The position numbers and the translations under genes are program-made. The notes below the pieces were generated by a model that searched no databases, was not told where the DNA came from, and saw nothing but the letters and a program-made list of their open reading frames with translations. From contig NZ_AUJU01000026.1 of assembly GCF_000424385.1 (NCBI RefSeq), positions 25,169-89,168 on the forward strand: 64,000 bases of DNA. The letters run 5' to 3'. Of this stretch, positions 45,645-56,226 are shown one piece after another. Every line of letters begins with the position of its first letter. The stretch's first letter is position 1. The DNA comes from Butyrivibrio sp. LC3010. GTDB taxonomy: Bacteria > Bacillota > Clostridia > Lachnospirales > Lachnospiraceae.

Positions 45645-46697
45645 TTATCCTATTGATGACATTATTCCCATTAGCGGCAGTATAACTGACAAAAGAATCA
45701 GTCCTACTATAAGAGAGAGAATGATAACAAGCGTGGGTTCAAGGATCGAAATAAAGTTATACATTTTTCTCTGGGTCTCGTCTGAATATTTCCTTGCAAT
45801 CTGCTGCATTACTGTTTCCATTGAACCTGACTGAAATCCTATGGCAACCATACGGGAATAAAATCTGTTTAAAATGCCTGCTTTCAAAAGAGCTTCGGGA
45901 AAGTTGTCGCCATCTGCAATAAGTGCTCTGCAGGTATCGATTTTGGCTGACATTTCATCATATTCAACGAGCTTGCTGACAAGGCGAAGACCCTCATAGG
46001 TATCCATTCCGCTTGAAAGAGTCAGAACCATGCCGTTGGCAAATCTGGCAGTGGATATTTCGCTGAAAATCTTTCTGATGGGAGGTATGTGCATGCCAAT
46101 GGAGCGAAAGGCGGCACGACCTCCTTTTGTTTTTACAAAAAATATGCAGACCCCGGCAAATATCACCATTAGAATTACAAAGACTATGGAATAGTTGTTT
46201 AAAACGCTTCCGATTGTCATAAGGGATCTTGAAAATGCATTCATACTGGTTCCAAGCTGTGCAAATACCTGGCTGAAGATCGGCAATACCTGGGTTATAA
46301 GGACAAGTATTACGACTATCATCATGCCAATCATGATAAGAGGGTAGGATATGGCGCTGCTGATATTATTTCTGATGGTGTCCTCCTGCTCGTAGTAATC
46401 TGCCAGAGATTCCATTACCAGATCCAGATTTCCTGATTCTTCGCCAATGGTGACCATATGAATTACATAGCCCGGGAAAACACCTGTCATCTGAAGTGCA
46501 ATATGGAATTTCTCACCTGAACTCAGAATCTGGGAGATAGTCATTAGTGTGGAATCATCCCCATCAAGCTTAAAGTCCTGCAGCATTATTTCTATTCCCT
46601 CAAGCGGGGCTATTCCTGCTTTTATCAAAAGGGCCATCTGTCTGCAAAAAACTGAAATTTCATAATCGGATAGAGCTTTGGCTGTCCGCTTTTCCAT
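45645..46697 (-). CDS. GspF/PilC-type inner-membrane platform protein
   Basis: A 350-residue type II secretion/type IV pilus platform protein. Two repeats of the F domain are seen (about 10-130, with FCRQMALLIKAGIAPLEGIEI and GEESGNLDLVMESLADYYEQ; and about 215-335, with RFANGMVLTLSSGMDTYEG and QSGSMETVMQQIARKY), with membrane segments near 115-140, 170-190 and 320-345. It normally works with a GspE-type ATPase and pilins. No such ATPase is in the window, so the ATPase must be encoded elsewhere or is dispensable here. Confidence 0.88.
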   Translation of the reverse strand: MEKRTAKALSDYEISVFCRQMALLIKAGIAPLEGIEIMLQDFKLDGDDSTLMTISQILSSGEKFHIALQMTGVFPGYVIHMVTIGEESGNLDLVMESLADYYEQEDTIRNNISSAISYPLIMIGMMIVVILVLITQVLPIFSQVFAQLGTSMNAFSRSLMTIGSVLNNYSIVFVILMVIFAGVCIFFVKTKGGRAAFRSIGMHIPPIRKIFSEISTARFANGMVLTLSSGMDTYEGLRLVSKLVEYDEMSAKIDTCRALIADGDNFPEALLKAGILNRFYSRMVAIGFQSGSMETVMQQIARKYSDETQRKMYNFISILEPTLVIILSLIVGLILLSVILPLMGIMSSIG

Positions 46698-46726
46698 TTT
46701 GTTTTCTCCTTAATACACTAAGCTTT

Positions 46727-47875
46727 TTAGTAAATGTATTTCGTTTTATAGTTCTCACCATCACCAATGAAATTTGCCAGTTTTTCCTTTTCGGTGGTTG
46801 ATGCAAAAGTCGGATCCATTAACGACCATTCTTTTCCGTCGAATCTTATCATTCCGTTGATCCAGCCAATATCAGTTATATAAGTGCTTATCCAGGCGTG
46901 GTAAGCAGTTCCCGCGTATCCAACCTCCATTCTGGTAGGAATTTTCTGGGATCGGAGCATGGCGGTCATGAGAACGGCGTAGTCAAGGCATATACCTTTT
47001 CCTGTTGTAATTACTTCATCAATATCAGGTATATATCCGCTTTGTACGCTTTCAGCTTCTTCATAATCATAGCTGAGGCTGCTGATAATGGCGTTATAGA
47101 CGGAAGATACAACGTCAAGATCATGGTTTGCAGTGTATGATAGATATTCACTGTAAGCTATGGCCTGATTGCCCTCATCAAAATTTACATACTGATTCGG
47201 ATATAGGAAGGGCAGGAATTCGTCGTTTATGTTCACGTCAATTTTTTGAGAAAAAGCTGTGACATATTGGGTTGCAACCAGGTTTTCATATACGCATACA
47301 AGATATGTTCCGTTACCTGCCTGAAGAGGAAATACCTCATTCTTACCTCCGCCTGTTGCGAGATTGTAGGTGTATACAATTTCGTCAGGACCTGTGATGC
47401 GAAGCTTGACCTTGTTTGAATCTCCTGTGTAGCGAATGACCAGGTATCCATCTGAAGCATTTGTGGCATCTACGATGGCAAGATCATTTTTATAAACAAC
47501 TTTACCGCCTGCCAGGGGGTGCAGGCACACCGGAGTATTGTCACGCAGCCCTTTTGTGAGTGTTGTTACGTCATAGGAAGCCCTGTTTGCCATTGCCTTA
47601 GCTGCGCGTTCCTTATCAGGATCAATCACGGGACCGCTTGGAAGCGCAAACAAAAAGACAGGGAAAAATATGACGATCACCAGCAGTGCTATTGAAATGA
47701 GAATGCTTACCGTGTAGTGATCAGGCCTTCTTTTTGCGCAGAGCATCTTGCCGGCATTTTCATCTGAAAGAAAGCAAGCACCCTTTCCTGCAGAGTGAAG
47801 CACGTCAAAAAGGATTGAAGTGGCATCAGTGTCCGCTATATGAAATTTATTCTTCCTGCTTTTGATAAAATTCAT
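46727..47875 (-). CDS. Membrane-anchored transglutaminase-like protein
   Basis: A 382-residue protein with a soluble N-terminus, a membrane segment at about 55-79 and a large extracytoplasmic part. The transglutaminase/protease core shows the Cys-His-Asp triad: Cys296 (GKGICLDYAV), His326 (YHAWIST) and Asp354 (LMDPTFAS). Domains of this type cross-link, hydrolyse or process proteins at the cell surface. Between the sigma-factor and GspF genes it probably modifies the surface structure built by this operon; that is inference. Confidence 0.85.
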   Translation of the reverse strand: MNFIKSRKNKFHIADTDATSILFDVLHSAGKGACFLSDENAGKMLCAKRRPDHYTVSILISIALLVIVIFFPVFLFALPSGPVIDPDKERAAKAMANRASYDVTTLTKGLRDNTPVCLHPLAGGKVVYKNDLAIVDATNASDGYLVIRYTGDSNKVKLRITGPDEIVYTYNLATGGGKNEVFPLQAGNGTYLVCVYENLVATQYVTAFSQKIDVNINDEFLPFLYPNQYVNFDEGNQAIAYSEYLSYTANHDLDVVSSVYNAIISSLSYDYEEAESVQSGYIPDIDEVITTGKGICLDYAVLMTAMLRSQKIPTRMEVGYAGTAYHAWISTYITDIGWINGMIRFDGKEWSLMDPTFASTTEKEKLANFIGDGENYKTKYIY

Positions 47876-47878
47876 ATC

Positions 47879-48367
47879 TTAAATTCTCTGTAGTGTTCGC
47901 AGTTTTGTCATGTGTTCTCTGGCAGAAGTCAGTATTTCAAGTACAAATTTATTTCTGATATGCAAAGCATTTGCGATTTCTTTTTCTGAAAGTCCTACAA
48001 AATCATGAAGGAAAAAAATTTCCCGCTCTAAAAATGATAGAGATAATAGTTCCTCCGGGTGCAGGAGAGAATACAGATCCATTCTGGCGTCCTCGATAGC
48101 TTTCTCGTAACAAACATCAAAGGCTATGCGTCTTAACCACGCAATAAATAAAGAAGGGTCCTTAAGCTTTATGATGTTTTTTAGCGCAACGGAGTATATC
48201 TCGGTCACAGCCTGCCTGCTCTTTTTATCATCACTAAGAATAAGCCTGCAAAAGTTGTAGGTATCATCTACGGTTAGCTGATATAGCTTTACAAAACATT
48301 CCGAATCATCATTCCATAGACCAACAACAAGTTTTTGAATTGTATTTGTGTCAGCTTTATTAAACAT
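47879..48367 (-). CDS. ECF-type RNA polymerase sigma factor
   Basis: A 162-residue protein with a sigma2-like region (residues 20-85, ending FIAWLRRIAFDVCYE) and a sigma4 region with a helix-turn-helix (LLSLSFLEREIFFLHDFVGLSE followed by KEIANALHIRNKFVLEIL). There is no transmembrane anti-sigma gene next to it. It is the second gene of the operon, five bases after the GGDEF-like gene, and may drive the cluster itself; region 2 is not a close match to consensus, so promoter specificity cannot be read. Confidence 0.8.
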   Translation of the reverse strand: MFNKADTNTIQKLVVGLWNDDSECFVKLYQLTVDDTYNFCRLILSDDKKSRQAVTEIYSVALKNIIKLKDPSLFIAWLRRIAFDVCYEKAIEDARMDLYSLLHPEELLSLSFLEREIFFLHDFVGLSEKEIANALHIRNKFVLEILTSAREHMTKLRTLQRI

Positions 48368-48372
48368 AGGCC

Positions 48373-49104
48373 TTACTCCGGATACGATAAAATCTTTACA
48401 TTAGACTGAAATTCCATGTAGGCGCTGGTAATAAGCGTATAAAAATGGTCTGCTTTAATGTCACTTTCCAAAACGGCAGAGTAGGAAAGCTCTATAGGAA
48501 GCTCCGGAGTGATGATGTTGTGATTATGGATGCGTCTGCCAAGTTCATCCAGAAAATATGAGAGTGCAGTATCATCACAGTTTTCTATTACAACCAGAAA
48601 CTCGTTCCCACTGTTTCTTCCTATCAGCCCATACTGGGTGCCAACAGATTCCAAAAGTGCACAAAAATCGGAAATAACCCTGTCACCACCGGTGCGTCCG
48701 CTCTTTTCATTTATCTGTTTTATGTTGTTAAGAACAAGAAGAATCAGTCCCAGGCCTTCGATTTTCTCGGGAGAGTCGTATTTTTGCGAAATCCTGTCTA
48801 TGCTATATCTGTTCGGAAGACCGGTAAGCTTATCGAGATACGACAAATCATTTAATTCCCTGACCACTTCTGAATTCTTCTTTAGTAAGATCAGATCAAA
48901 TAAAATAGAAAGTAAGCTAATGATCAGGCATAGCCAGGTCACTACGAACGAAATAGTAAAGAATATGTTTTTTAAAATCTGACTGCGGAAATCCTGATCA
49001 ATAATAAGAATGAAAAGGTAAACAAAAACAAGTACCACGAGAATAGCCAAAAATATGGACTTTGTTTTGCGAATTTTCCTTACAAGCTTTGGTCTGTAGG
49101 TCAT
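48373..49104 (-). CDS. GGDEF-like membrane protein, degenerate active site
   Basis: A 243-residue protein with two membrane helices (about 16-36 and 47-67) and a cytoplasmic GGDEF-type domain (SYLDKLTGLPNRYSID, then GGDR in the middle and SGNEFLVVIE where GGDEF should stand). The signature is SGNEF, so loss or change of cyclic-di-GMP synthesis is likely. ATG 49104 follows AAAGGGGGA; a longer start at 49137 does not. It is the first gene of the operon. Confidence 0.8.
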   Translation of the reverse strand: MTYRPKLVRKIRKTKSIFLAILVVLVFVYLFILIIDQDFRSQILKNIFFTISFVVTWLCLIISLLSILFDLILLKKNSEVVRELNDLSYLDKLTGLPNRYSIDRISQKYDSPEKIEGLGLILLVLNNIKQINEKSGRTGGDRVISDFCALLESVGTQYGLIGRNSGNEFLVVIENCDDTALSYFLDELGRRIHNHNIITPELPIELSYSAVLESDIKADHFYTLITSAYMEFQSNVKILSYPE

Positions 49105-49276
49105 CAAAATCCCCCTTTGATGGCATAAAATGCACATTTTCTTGAATTAATTATAAGGATAGGTTCTTTAAAAAAAATGCATTAACCATAAACTAAGAAT
49201 AAAGTTAGGGTAAAATCTTAGGAAATTAAAACAAGGACAAAATGTGATTTAGTATAATGAAAAAGAGGTGAAAGAA

Positions 49277-49513
49277 ATGCTGATCTTGACTTTTATAATT
49301 CTGGTGATAGTGATTTTAATAACACTCGTGGCATATCTGTATATAAATGATTGCATGAGGCTTCAAAGACGCCTTTTAAAGCTGGGAGTCTCTAAAAGTG
49401 AGCTTTTGTCTTTTAGAGACCGTTTTTCTGTCATCCATCTAAAGGAACTTTTATACGAAAAAGAGACCGAACTTGCTGAGGAGTGCTTTTTGACGGTCGA
49501 GAAGGATATTTAG
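49277..49513 (+). CDS. Small membrane protein, 78 residues
   Basis: One N-terminal membrane helix (LILTFIILVIVILITLVAYLY, given in part) and a basic/acidic cytoplasmic tail with CMRLQRRLLKLGVSKSELL. ATG 49277 is preceded by GAGGTGAAAG; GTG at 49268 is an alternative. It is divergent from the GspF-type operon, so it could be its regulatory or accessory partner. Family not recognised. Confidence 0.6.
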   Translation: MLILTFIILVIVILITLVAYLYINDCMRLQRRLLKLGVSKSELLSFRDRFSVIHLKELLYEKETELAEECFLTVEKDI

Positions 49514-49543
49514 ATTCCTGAATCTCCCTGGAAATTCAGGAAT

Positions 49544-50374
49544 TTAAAGCTTTATGTATTTTGGATCCCTTTGACTAAAGGTGGTGTAGTACTTAAAACC
49601 GCAGGATTTTACGAGTTCTACTGCTGTGTCAAATCCCAGGGCCACATGCTCGGGCTTATGGGCATCGGAGCCAAAAGTCAGTATTTCACCGCCCAGCTCA
49701 TGGAAACGGAGCAGAACATCCCTGGAGGGATTTGTATCACCTAAAGATGGCTCAGAATAAAGGGACTTGGAGTTTACATCAAGTCCTTTTCCTTTGTCTA
49801 TCAGTGTCTTTAGAATCTCATCGATTAGATCGCTATAGGTTTTGTAATTGTAATTGCGATTCAGAGAAGGAGCGTAACGGACAATATAATCCAGATGTCC
49901 TAACACATCGAAATCGTCAAATAGCTGAATGTTCTCCAGTGTTGATTCAAAAAACTCAGTAAAAGCCTCTTTTTCACTGCGATTTTCATAATAATCGGAA
50001 TAGTAAGGATCCTTGCCGTGACAAAGGTGGTTTGATCCTATCACAAAATCAAAAGGATACTTTTTTACATATTGTTCATTTTGAAAAACAATTTGAGGCT
50101 GTAAGCCAAGCTCAACGCCAAAACCAATATTGATGAGTCCTGCATATTTGTCCTGAAATACTCTGATTTCTGACATGTAGCTTTCCGTATCAAGGTCGTA
50201 TGTGCCCTCGGGAATATCCTCGGTTACAGGATAATCCATGTCCATATGCTCTGTTATACATATGGAAGAGAGGCTTTTTTGCAGGGCTTTTTCTATCATC
50301 ATCTCCATGGGAGCATCAGAATCACCTGAGTGATGGGTGTGCATATGAAAATCTGCTGGTAAAGTTTTTGACAT
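49544..50374 (-). CDS. hisJ: Histidinol-phosphatase (PHP family)
   Basis: A 276-residue PHP-superfamily phosphoesterase. Metal-binding motifs are ADFHMHTHHSGDSD at the N-terminus, ITEHMDMD, the GSNHLCHG region, HLDYIVRY and FGSDAHKP. The HisJ form dephosphorylates histidinol phosphate in histidine synthesis. No other his gene is nearby, so other phosphoester substrates cannot be excluded. The gene is single. Confidence 0.87.
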   Translation of the reverse strand: MSKTLPADFHMHTHHSGDSDAPMEMMIEKALQKSLSSICITEHMDMDYPVTEDIPEGTYDLDTESYMSEIRVFQDKYAGLINIGFGVELGLQPQIVFQNEQYVKKYPFDFVIGSNHLCHGKDPYYSDYYENRSEKEAFTEFFESTLENIQLFDDFDVLGHLDYIVRYAPSLNRNYNYKTYSDLIDEILKTLIDKGKGLDVNSKSLYSEPSLGDTNPSRDVLLRFHELGGEILTFGSDAHKPEHVALGFDTAVELVKSCGFKYYTTFSQRDPKYIKL

Positions 50375-50561
50375 AATTATCTCCGGCTGAACGCTTTTTC
50401 TTTTTGGGCGCTCGTAAATTGTGTGATTAAAATAACGGTAACTTCAAATTTTTGAATTATTTTATCACAAAAATATGTATTTGTTGGACTTTTGTTGGAC
50501 AGGGATTTATATAATAAAAAAGAATTTAAAACCTCCCATTTAAAACCTTTTTTCTTCATTC

Positions 50562-50607
50562 AAAAGCGGCAGGACCCGGATAATCCGGATTCTGCCGCAC
50601 CTTTTTT
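50562..50607. terminator. Terminator after the chemoreceptor gene
   Basis: GCGGCAG / CTGCCGC stem with an inner CCGGAT / ATCCGG stem. T runs exist on both strands; it lies just beyond the minus-strand chemoreceptor. A repeat-type sequence follows at 50612 (AAGGAAATGCCGTTGGATTTC). Confidence 0.8.
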
Positions 50608-50611
50608 ATCC

Positions 50612-50636
50612 TAAAGGAAATGCCGTTGGATTTCTA
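50612..50636. repeat. Copy of the AGGAAA-TCCGTTGGATTTC palindromic repeat
   Basis: Reads CTAAAGGAAATGCCGTTGGA and continues TTTCTATG; similar to the hairpin at 4682-4702. This belongs to a dispersed intergenic repeat family. The rest of 50375-50713 contains the terminator and no gene. Confidence 0.6.
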
Positions 50637-50713
50637 TGAAATAAAAAATATGCAGCATTTTTTCTGATATTGCAGAGAGGGCACTCCAAATTCAGAGGAC
50701 TCCGAGAGAGTAA

Positions 50714-52486
50714 TTATTTTTTCCCCTTTGCAGATGTATCCTGAGGAAGTTCAACCCTGAAGTATTTAACATTGGTGGTGAGTTCTTCAGCAATCTTCTG
50801 AAGGTCTTTTGCCTGATTCACAACGGATTCCATGTTGTTATCAAGCTGCATCAGTGAAGCACTGGTTTCCTGAGTGGAAGCAGCATTTTCTTCTGAGATG
50901 CTTGATAGTGATTCAACAGAATTAAGAATGTTTTCCTTATCTGAGTTCATTGTTTCAACAAGCTCAACTATCTGTTTATTTCCTTCTTCAGTTTCGCGTA
51001 AGAGACTAAGCATCTGATCGAAGGATTCACTCATTTCTTCTAGAGCGATTGCTTCATTACTTATAGCTGCCTGGATGCTTTCTGTCAGTTCCCTGTTCGT
51101 ATTTGAGTATCCAGTGATTGTTGATAGCATATTGGTAATCTCTCCTGCAAGGCTGTTGGTATTACCGGCCAGGTCTTTGATGTTGTCAGCAACAACTGCA
51201 AAGCCCTTTCCTGCTTCACCGGCTCTGGCAGCTTCAATAGAGGCATTGAGAGCAAGGAGGTTTGTCTGGCTGGCTATGGAAATAATGGATTCAGCAGCAG
51301 TCGAAATCTGTGCGACAACATTTGCTGTTTCATTAACAGAATTAGCAACCTGCGTTGCCATCTCATCATTTTTCTGATCCTGAAGCTTGATTTGCTCAAG
51401 CTGTTCCTTGACCTTTGTCGATTCCTCATAAACTTTGTTTCCTCTGTCAAGATTGGCAGATGCAGATTCAAGGACATTATCAACGGAAGAACCTATATTA
51501 ATAGTGATGGTTGATGTGCTCTGTACGTCTTCAGCCATGGCAGTTGCGCCGGTTGCAAGATCATTAACTGCAGAACTGATATCGTTAGTGGTCTTCTGTG
51601 AATTGGTAATTGAGTCTTTTGCAATCTCAGCCTTGGTATTCACGGAATCAGCATGATTTATAACTCTGACAAGAGCATTTCTTAAGTCGTGACGCATTGA
51701 TTCAAGACTGGATGTTATATCGTTGAATTCCTTAATAAAACTATCCGGTTTCATATGGGTTACAAAGTCACCACTGGAGATATTTGTAACATCCGCAGAT
51801 ATTTTTCTGACACTTTTCAGCATATTAATAATTGTATAAATTGTAAGGAGCATAAGAATAACAGCAATCACGCCAAAAATAATGGATGAAATAAGGATCT
51901 TTTTATTAATATCAGAAGTGTTGCTGGCTTCTTCCTGGACAGCCCATACTTCCACGAGGTCAGTCATTTTGCTCAGGTAATCTCTGGAACTGTTAAAATG
52001 GACAGCCCATTGTTCAATGTCGCCCTGACCACTTGCTGCATCATAGTCTGATTTCCACGCATTAAAGTCCTGATAGAAAAGATCATGATACTCAGAGAAT
52101 GTCTTACCGGAATCATCCTTCAATATGGACCATAGATAAGTGTTACTCCTGGCTATGGCTGCTGCGGAATCAACTCTTTCTTGTACCTGGGAGGTATTGT
52201 CTTTGATGTCACTTATATATGAAGCTATCTGATCTTCACTTACATAGGTAGAGAAAGCAAGAACATTAGTGCCTGCCAGCATCGCCTGATAAAAATCTCT
52301 GTCTGCATTTATCAGTGTTGTACTGATGGTGTAGAGATTGTCATAATACATATCCTTGTCTGTTTCAGCAACACTGTGCATTTGAAGCCCGTAATAAATA
52401 ACGGAAGCAACAAGAGCTATGATCAGTGGAAGAGTGACAATTAATAATACAGCAACAACGCTTAAATTCACTTTTTTGTCTTTCAT
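50714..52486 (-). CDS. Methyl-accepting chemotaxis protein
   Basis: A 590-residue chemoreceptor. Membrane helix 1 is at about 10-30, an extracytoplasmic four-helix-type sensor occupies 35-195 ([20 protein letters not shown]), helix 2 lies at about 198-221, then a HAMP segment and a long coiled signalling domain with the hairpin tip [20 protein letters not shown] and the [14 protein letters not shown] stretch. It transmits ligand binding to CheA. No cheA, cheW or cheY is adjacent. RBS AAAGGAGG. Confidence 0.95.
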   Translation of the reverse strand: MKDKKVNLSVVAVLLIVTLPLIIALVASVIYYGLQMHSVAETDKDMYYDNLYTISTTLINADRDFYQAMLAGTNVLAFSTYVSEDQIASYISDIKDNTSQVQERVDSAAAIARSNTYLWSILKDDSGKTFSEYHDLFYQDFNAWKSDYDAASGQGDIEQWAVHFNSSRDYLSKMTDLVEVWAVQEEASNTSDINKKILISSIIFGVIAVILMLLTIYTIINMLKSVRKISADVTNISSGDFVTHMKPDSFIKEFNDITSSLESMRHDLRNALVRVINHADSVNTKAEIAKDSITNSQKTTNDISSAVNDLATGATAMAEDVQSTSTITINIGSSVDNVLESASANLDRGNKVYEESTKVKEQLEQIKLQDQKNDEMATQVANSVNETANVVAQISTAAESIISIASQTNLLALNASIEAARAGEAGKGFAVVADNIKDLAGNTNSLAGEITNMLSTITGYSNTNRELTESIQAAISNEAIALEEMSESFDQMLSLLRETEEGNKQIVELVETMNSDKENILNSVESLSSISEENAASTQETSASLMQLDNNMESVVNQAKDLQKIAEELTTNVKYFRVELPQDTSAKGKK

Positions 52487-52722
52487 TGTACATTACCTCC
52501 TTTAGTGTAATTATATAGCGTGAATTTAGATGGTACTTGATAATTCACTAAATTTCATATTAATTTAATTTTTATATAAAATATCATATGATGATTTTAT
52601 TTCTTTGGCCTGATTTTTTTATCTGCCTTTTATATGGAAGAGGATTTTGTTTTTTGAATATTTTATGTTTTTGACTAAAGATTACTTGAAAAAATCCAAG
52701 AAGTTAGATAAAATGTATTTGC

Positions 52723-53828
<1,106 letters not shown>

Positions 53829-53932
53829 TTATTCTGCGAGTTTTTCGAGAGCACATAGTGCTCAGATGGTTGATTGAACGCATAATGCGTAAGATGAACT
53901 TTCTTAATAATAACCAGAGTATGTATATTTAA

Positions 53933-53969
53933 GAGGGTCCGGTCCGTTTGGACCTGGCCCTCATTTTTT
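53933..53969 (+). terminator. Terminator between gap and pgk
   Basis: Thirteen-base stem GAGGGTCCGGTCC / GGACCTGGCCCTC with wobble/mismatch and a GTTT loop, then seven T. Confidence 0.9.
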
Positions 53970-53973
53970 TAGT

Positions 53974-53996
53974 AAATTCGCAAGCGAAATTCTTAT
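53974..53996. repeat. AATTCGC-AA-GCGAAATT palindrome, shared with 4824-4843
   Basis: Twenty bases (TTCGCAAGCGAAATTCTTAT at 53977-53996) are identical to 4824-4843 in the repeat block. It sits between the gap terminator and the pgk ribosome site. Confidence 0.7.
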
Positions 53997-54019
53997 TTTA
54001 TTTAAGGAGGAATAATATA

Positions 54020-55255
54020 ATGGCACTTAATAAGAAATCTGTAGATGATTTCAATGCAAAGGGCAGAAGAGTACTTGTTCGTTGCGATTTCAACGTACCT
54101 CTTAAGAACGGTGAGATCACAGACGAGACTCGTATCAATGCTGCACTTCCTACAATCAAAAAGCTTATTGCTGATGGCGGCAAGGTAATTCTTTGCTCAC
54201 ATCTTGGTAAAGTTAAGAATGGCCCCAATGAGGGTGAATCTCTTGCTCCTGTAGCAAAGAGCCTTTCTGAGAAGCTTGGTAAGAATGTTAAGTTTGTAGC
54301 TGACTACAATGTAACAGGTGCTGATGCAACTGCTGCTGTAGAGGCTATGGGTGAGGGTGATGTAGTTCTCCTTCAGAATACACGTTTCCGTGGCAAAGAA
54401 GAGACAAAGCCTTCAGATGCAGGCGAAGCTTTCGCTAAGGAACTCGCAGATCTTTGCGATGATTATGTATGTGATGCTTTTGGTTCAGCTCACAGAGCAC
54501 ATGCTTCTGTAGCAGTTGTTACAAAGTATGTTCGTGAGAAGGGTGGCAACTGTGCAGTTGGTTACCTTATGCAGAAGGAAATCGACTTCCTTGGAAACGC
54601 AGTTGAGAATCCGGTACGTCCTTTCGTAGCTATTCTTGGTGGCGCTAAGGTTGCTGATAAGCTTAATGTTATCAATAACCTTCTTGAGAAGTGCGATACA
54701 CTTATCATCGGTGGTGGTATGGCTTACACATTCCTTAAGGCTAAGGGATATGAAGTTGGTCTTTCACTGGTAGATAATGAAAAGATTGATTATTGTAAGG
54801 AAATGATGGAAAAGGCTGAGAAGAATGGCAAGAAGCTTCTTCTTCCTATCGATACAGTTGTATCTGCAGGTTTCCCGGATCCTATCGACAATCCTGACAT
54901 CGAGACAGCAATCGTTGAGTCAAGCTCAATTCCTGCTGATAAGGAAGGTCTTGATATCGGTGTTAAGACACGTGAGCTCTTCGCAGACGCTGTAAAGAGT
55001 GCTAAGACCGTTGTTTGGAACGGACCTATGGGTGTATTTGAGAACCCTGTACTTGCAGAAGGTACAAAGGCTGTTGCTAAGGCTCTTGCTGAGACAGATG
55101 CTACAACAATCATCGGTGGTGGTGATAGTGCTGCTGCAGTTAACCAGCTTGGTTTTGCTGACAAGATGAGCCACATCTCTACAGGTGGCGGTGCTTCTCT
55201 TGAATTCCTTGAAGGTAAGGAACTTCCCGGAGTTGTTGCAGCAGATGATAAGTAA
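54020..55255 (+). CDS. pgk: Phosphoglycerate kinase
   Basis: A 411-residue phosphoglycerate kinase, glycolysis step after GAPDH. N-domain [19 protein letters not shown], basic patch Arg in HLGK-type segment ([15 protein letters not shown]), hinge [12 protein letters not shown]-binding [13 protein letters not shown] and C-terminal [14 protein letters not shown] 54020 after GGAGGAA is the conserved start; an upstream extension is not. Strong codon bias. Confidence 0.98.
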   Translation: MALNKKSVDDFNAKGRRVLVRCDFNVPLKNGEITDETRINAALPTIKKLIADGGKVILCSHLGKVKNGPNEGESLAPVAKSLSEKLGKNVKFVADYNVTGADATAAVEAMGEGDVVLLQNTRFRGKEETKPSDAGEAFAKELADLCDDYVCDAFGSAHRAHASVAVVTKYVREKGGNCAVGYLMQKEIDFLGNAVENPVRPFVAILGGAKVADKLNVINNLLEKCDTLIIGGGMAYTFLKAKGYEVGLSLVDNEKIDYCKEMMEKAEKNGKKLLLPIDTVVSAGFPDPIDNPDIETAIVESSSIPADKEGLDIGVKTRELFADAVKSAKTVVWNGPMGVFENPVLAEGTKAVAKALAETDATTIIGGGDSAAAVNQLGFADKMSHISTGGGASLEFLEGKELPGVVAADDK

Positions 55256-55349
55256 TTACCTGGCGAGGTATTTCGCGCCTGGTGTACTACTTAGTTCTCT
55301 CTAGCGCTAGCGAGAGCAGAACTTAAACAATATATTTAGGAGGCATATA

Positions 55350-56096
55350 ATGTCAAGAAGACGTATTATTGCCGGCAACTGGAAGATGAACATGACACCT
55401 TCTGAAGCTGTAAAGCTTGTTGCTGAGCTTAAGGATTTAGTTAAAAATGATGATGTGGATGTAGTTTATTGCGTACCTGCAATCGACATCGTTCCTGTAG
55501 TAGAGGCTGTTAAGGGATCAAATGTTAACGTTGGTGCTGAGAACTTCTACATTGAAGATAAGGGAGCATTTACAGGTGAGATTTCTGCACCTATGCTCGT
55601 TGATGCAGGTGTTAAGTATGTTATCATGGGACATTCTGAGAGAAGAGATATCTTCGGTGAGAATGACATCCTTATCAATGCAAAGGTTAAAAAGGCATTT
55701 GCTGCAGGTCTTACACCTATCCTTTGCTGTGGAGAGTCTCTTGCACTTCGTAAGGCTGGTACTTACAAGGAGTGGATTGAGAGACAGATCACATGGGATC
55801 TGTCAGGCGTAACAGCTGACCAGGTTAAGAAGCTTGTTATCGCTTACGAGCCTATCTGGGCTATCGGAACAGGCGAGACAGCAACAGCTGATCAGGCTGA
55901 AGAAGTTTGTGCTTTCATCCGTGAGCTTATTGCTAAGCTTTATGATCAGGCTACAGCTGATGAAGTACGTATTCAGTATGGCGGATCAATGAATGCAGGC
56001 AATGCAGCTGAGCTTCTTTCAAAGCCCAACATTGATGGTGGACTTATCGGTGGAGCATCACTTAAGCCTGATTTTGGTAAGATCGTTAATGCTTAA
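55350..56096 (+). CDS. tpiA: Triose-phosphate isomerase (first copy)
   Basis: A 248-residue TIM barrel, complete: Asn10 and Lys12 in AGNWKMNMT, His95 in GHSERRD, catalytic Glu167 in [14 protein letters not shown], and phosphate loops [10 protein letters not shown] and [10 protein letters not shown]. Unusual is [15 protein letters not shown], where most TIMs have NMHFEE/Q. Codon bias is as strong as gap and pgk. A second paralogue follows directly. Confidence 0.98.
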   Translation: MSRRRIIAGNWKMNMTPSEAVKLVAELKDLVKNDDVDVVYCVPAIDIVPVVEAVKGSNVNVGAENFYIEDKGAFTGEISAPMLVDAGVKYVIMGHSERRDIFGENDILINAKVKKAFAAGLTPILCCGESLALRKAGTYKEWIERQITWDLSGVTADQVKKLVIAYEPIWAIGTGETATADQAEEVCAFIRELIAKLYDQATADEVRIQYGGSMNAGNAAELLSKPNIDGGLIGGASLKPDFGKIVNA

Positions 56097-56121
56097 TTGA
56101 GAATCTAAGCATATTTTGAAG

Positions 56122-56155
56122 AGCCAGTGTCTGGATAAACGGACATTGGCTTTTC
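56122..56155 (+). terminator. Hairpin between the two tpiA genes
   Basis: Stem AGCCAGTGTC / GACATTGGCT with a 10-base loop, then TTTT; a moderate terminator. Confidence 0.7.
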
Positions 56156-56226
56156 TGATTTAAGCAGAGCACTTAGCGAGATTTTTGGCTTCGTGTGAGC
56201 TTGATGTTATTAAGAGGAGTATGAAA

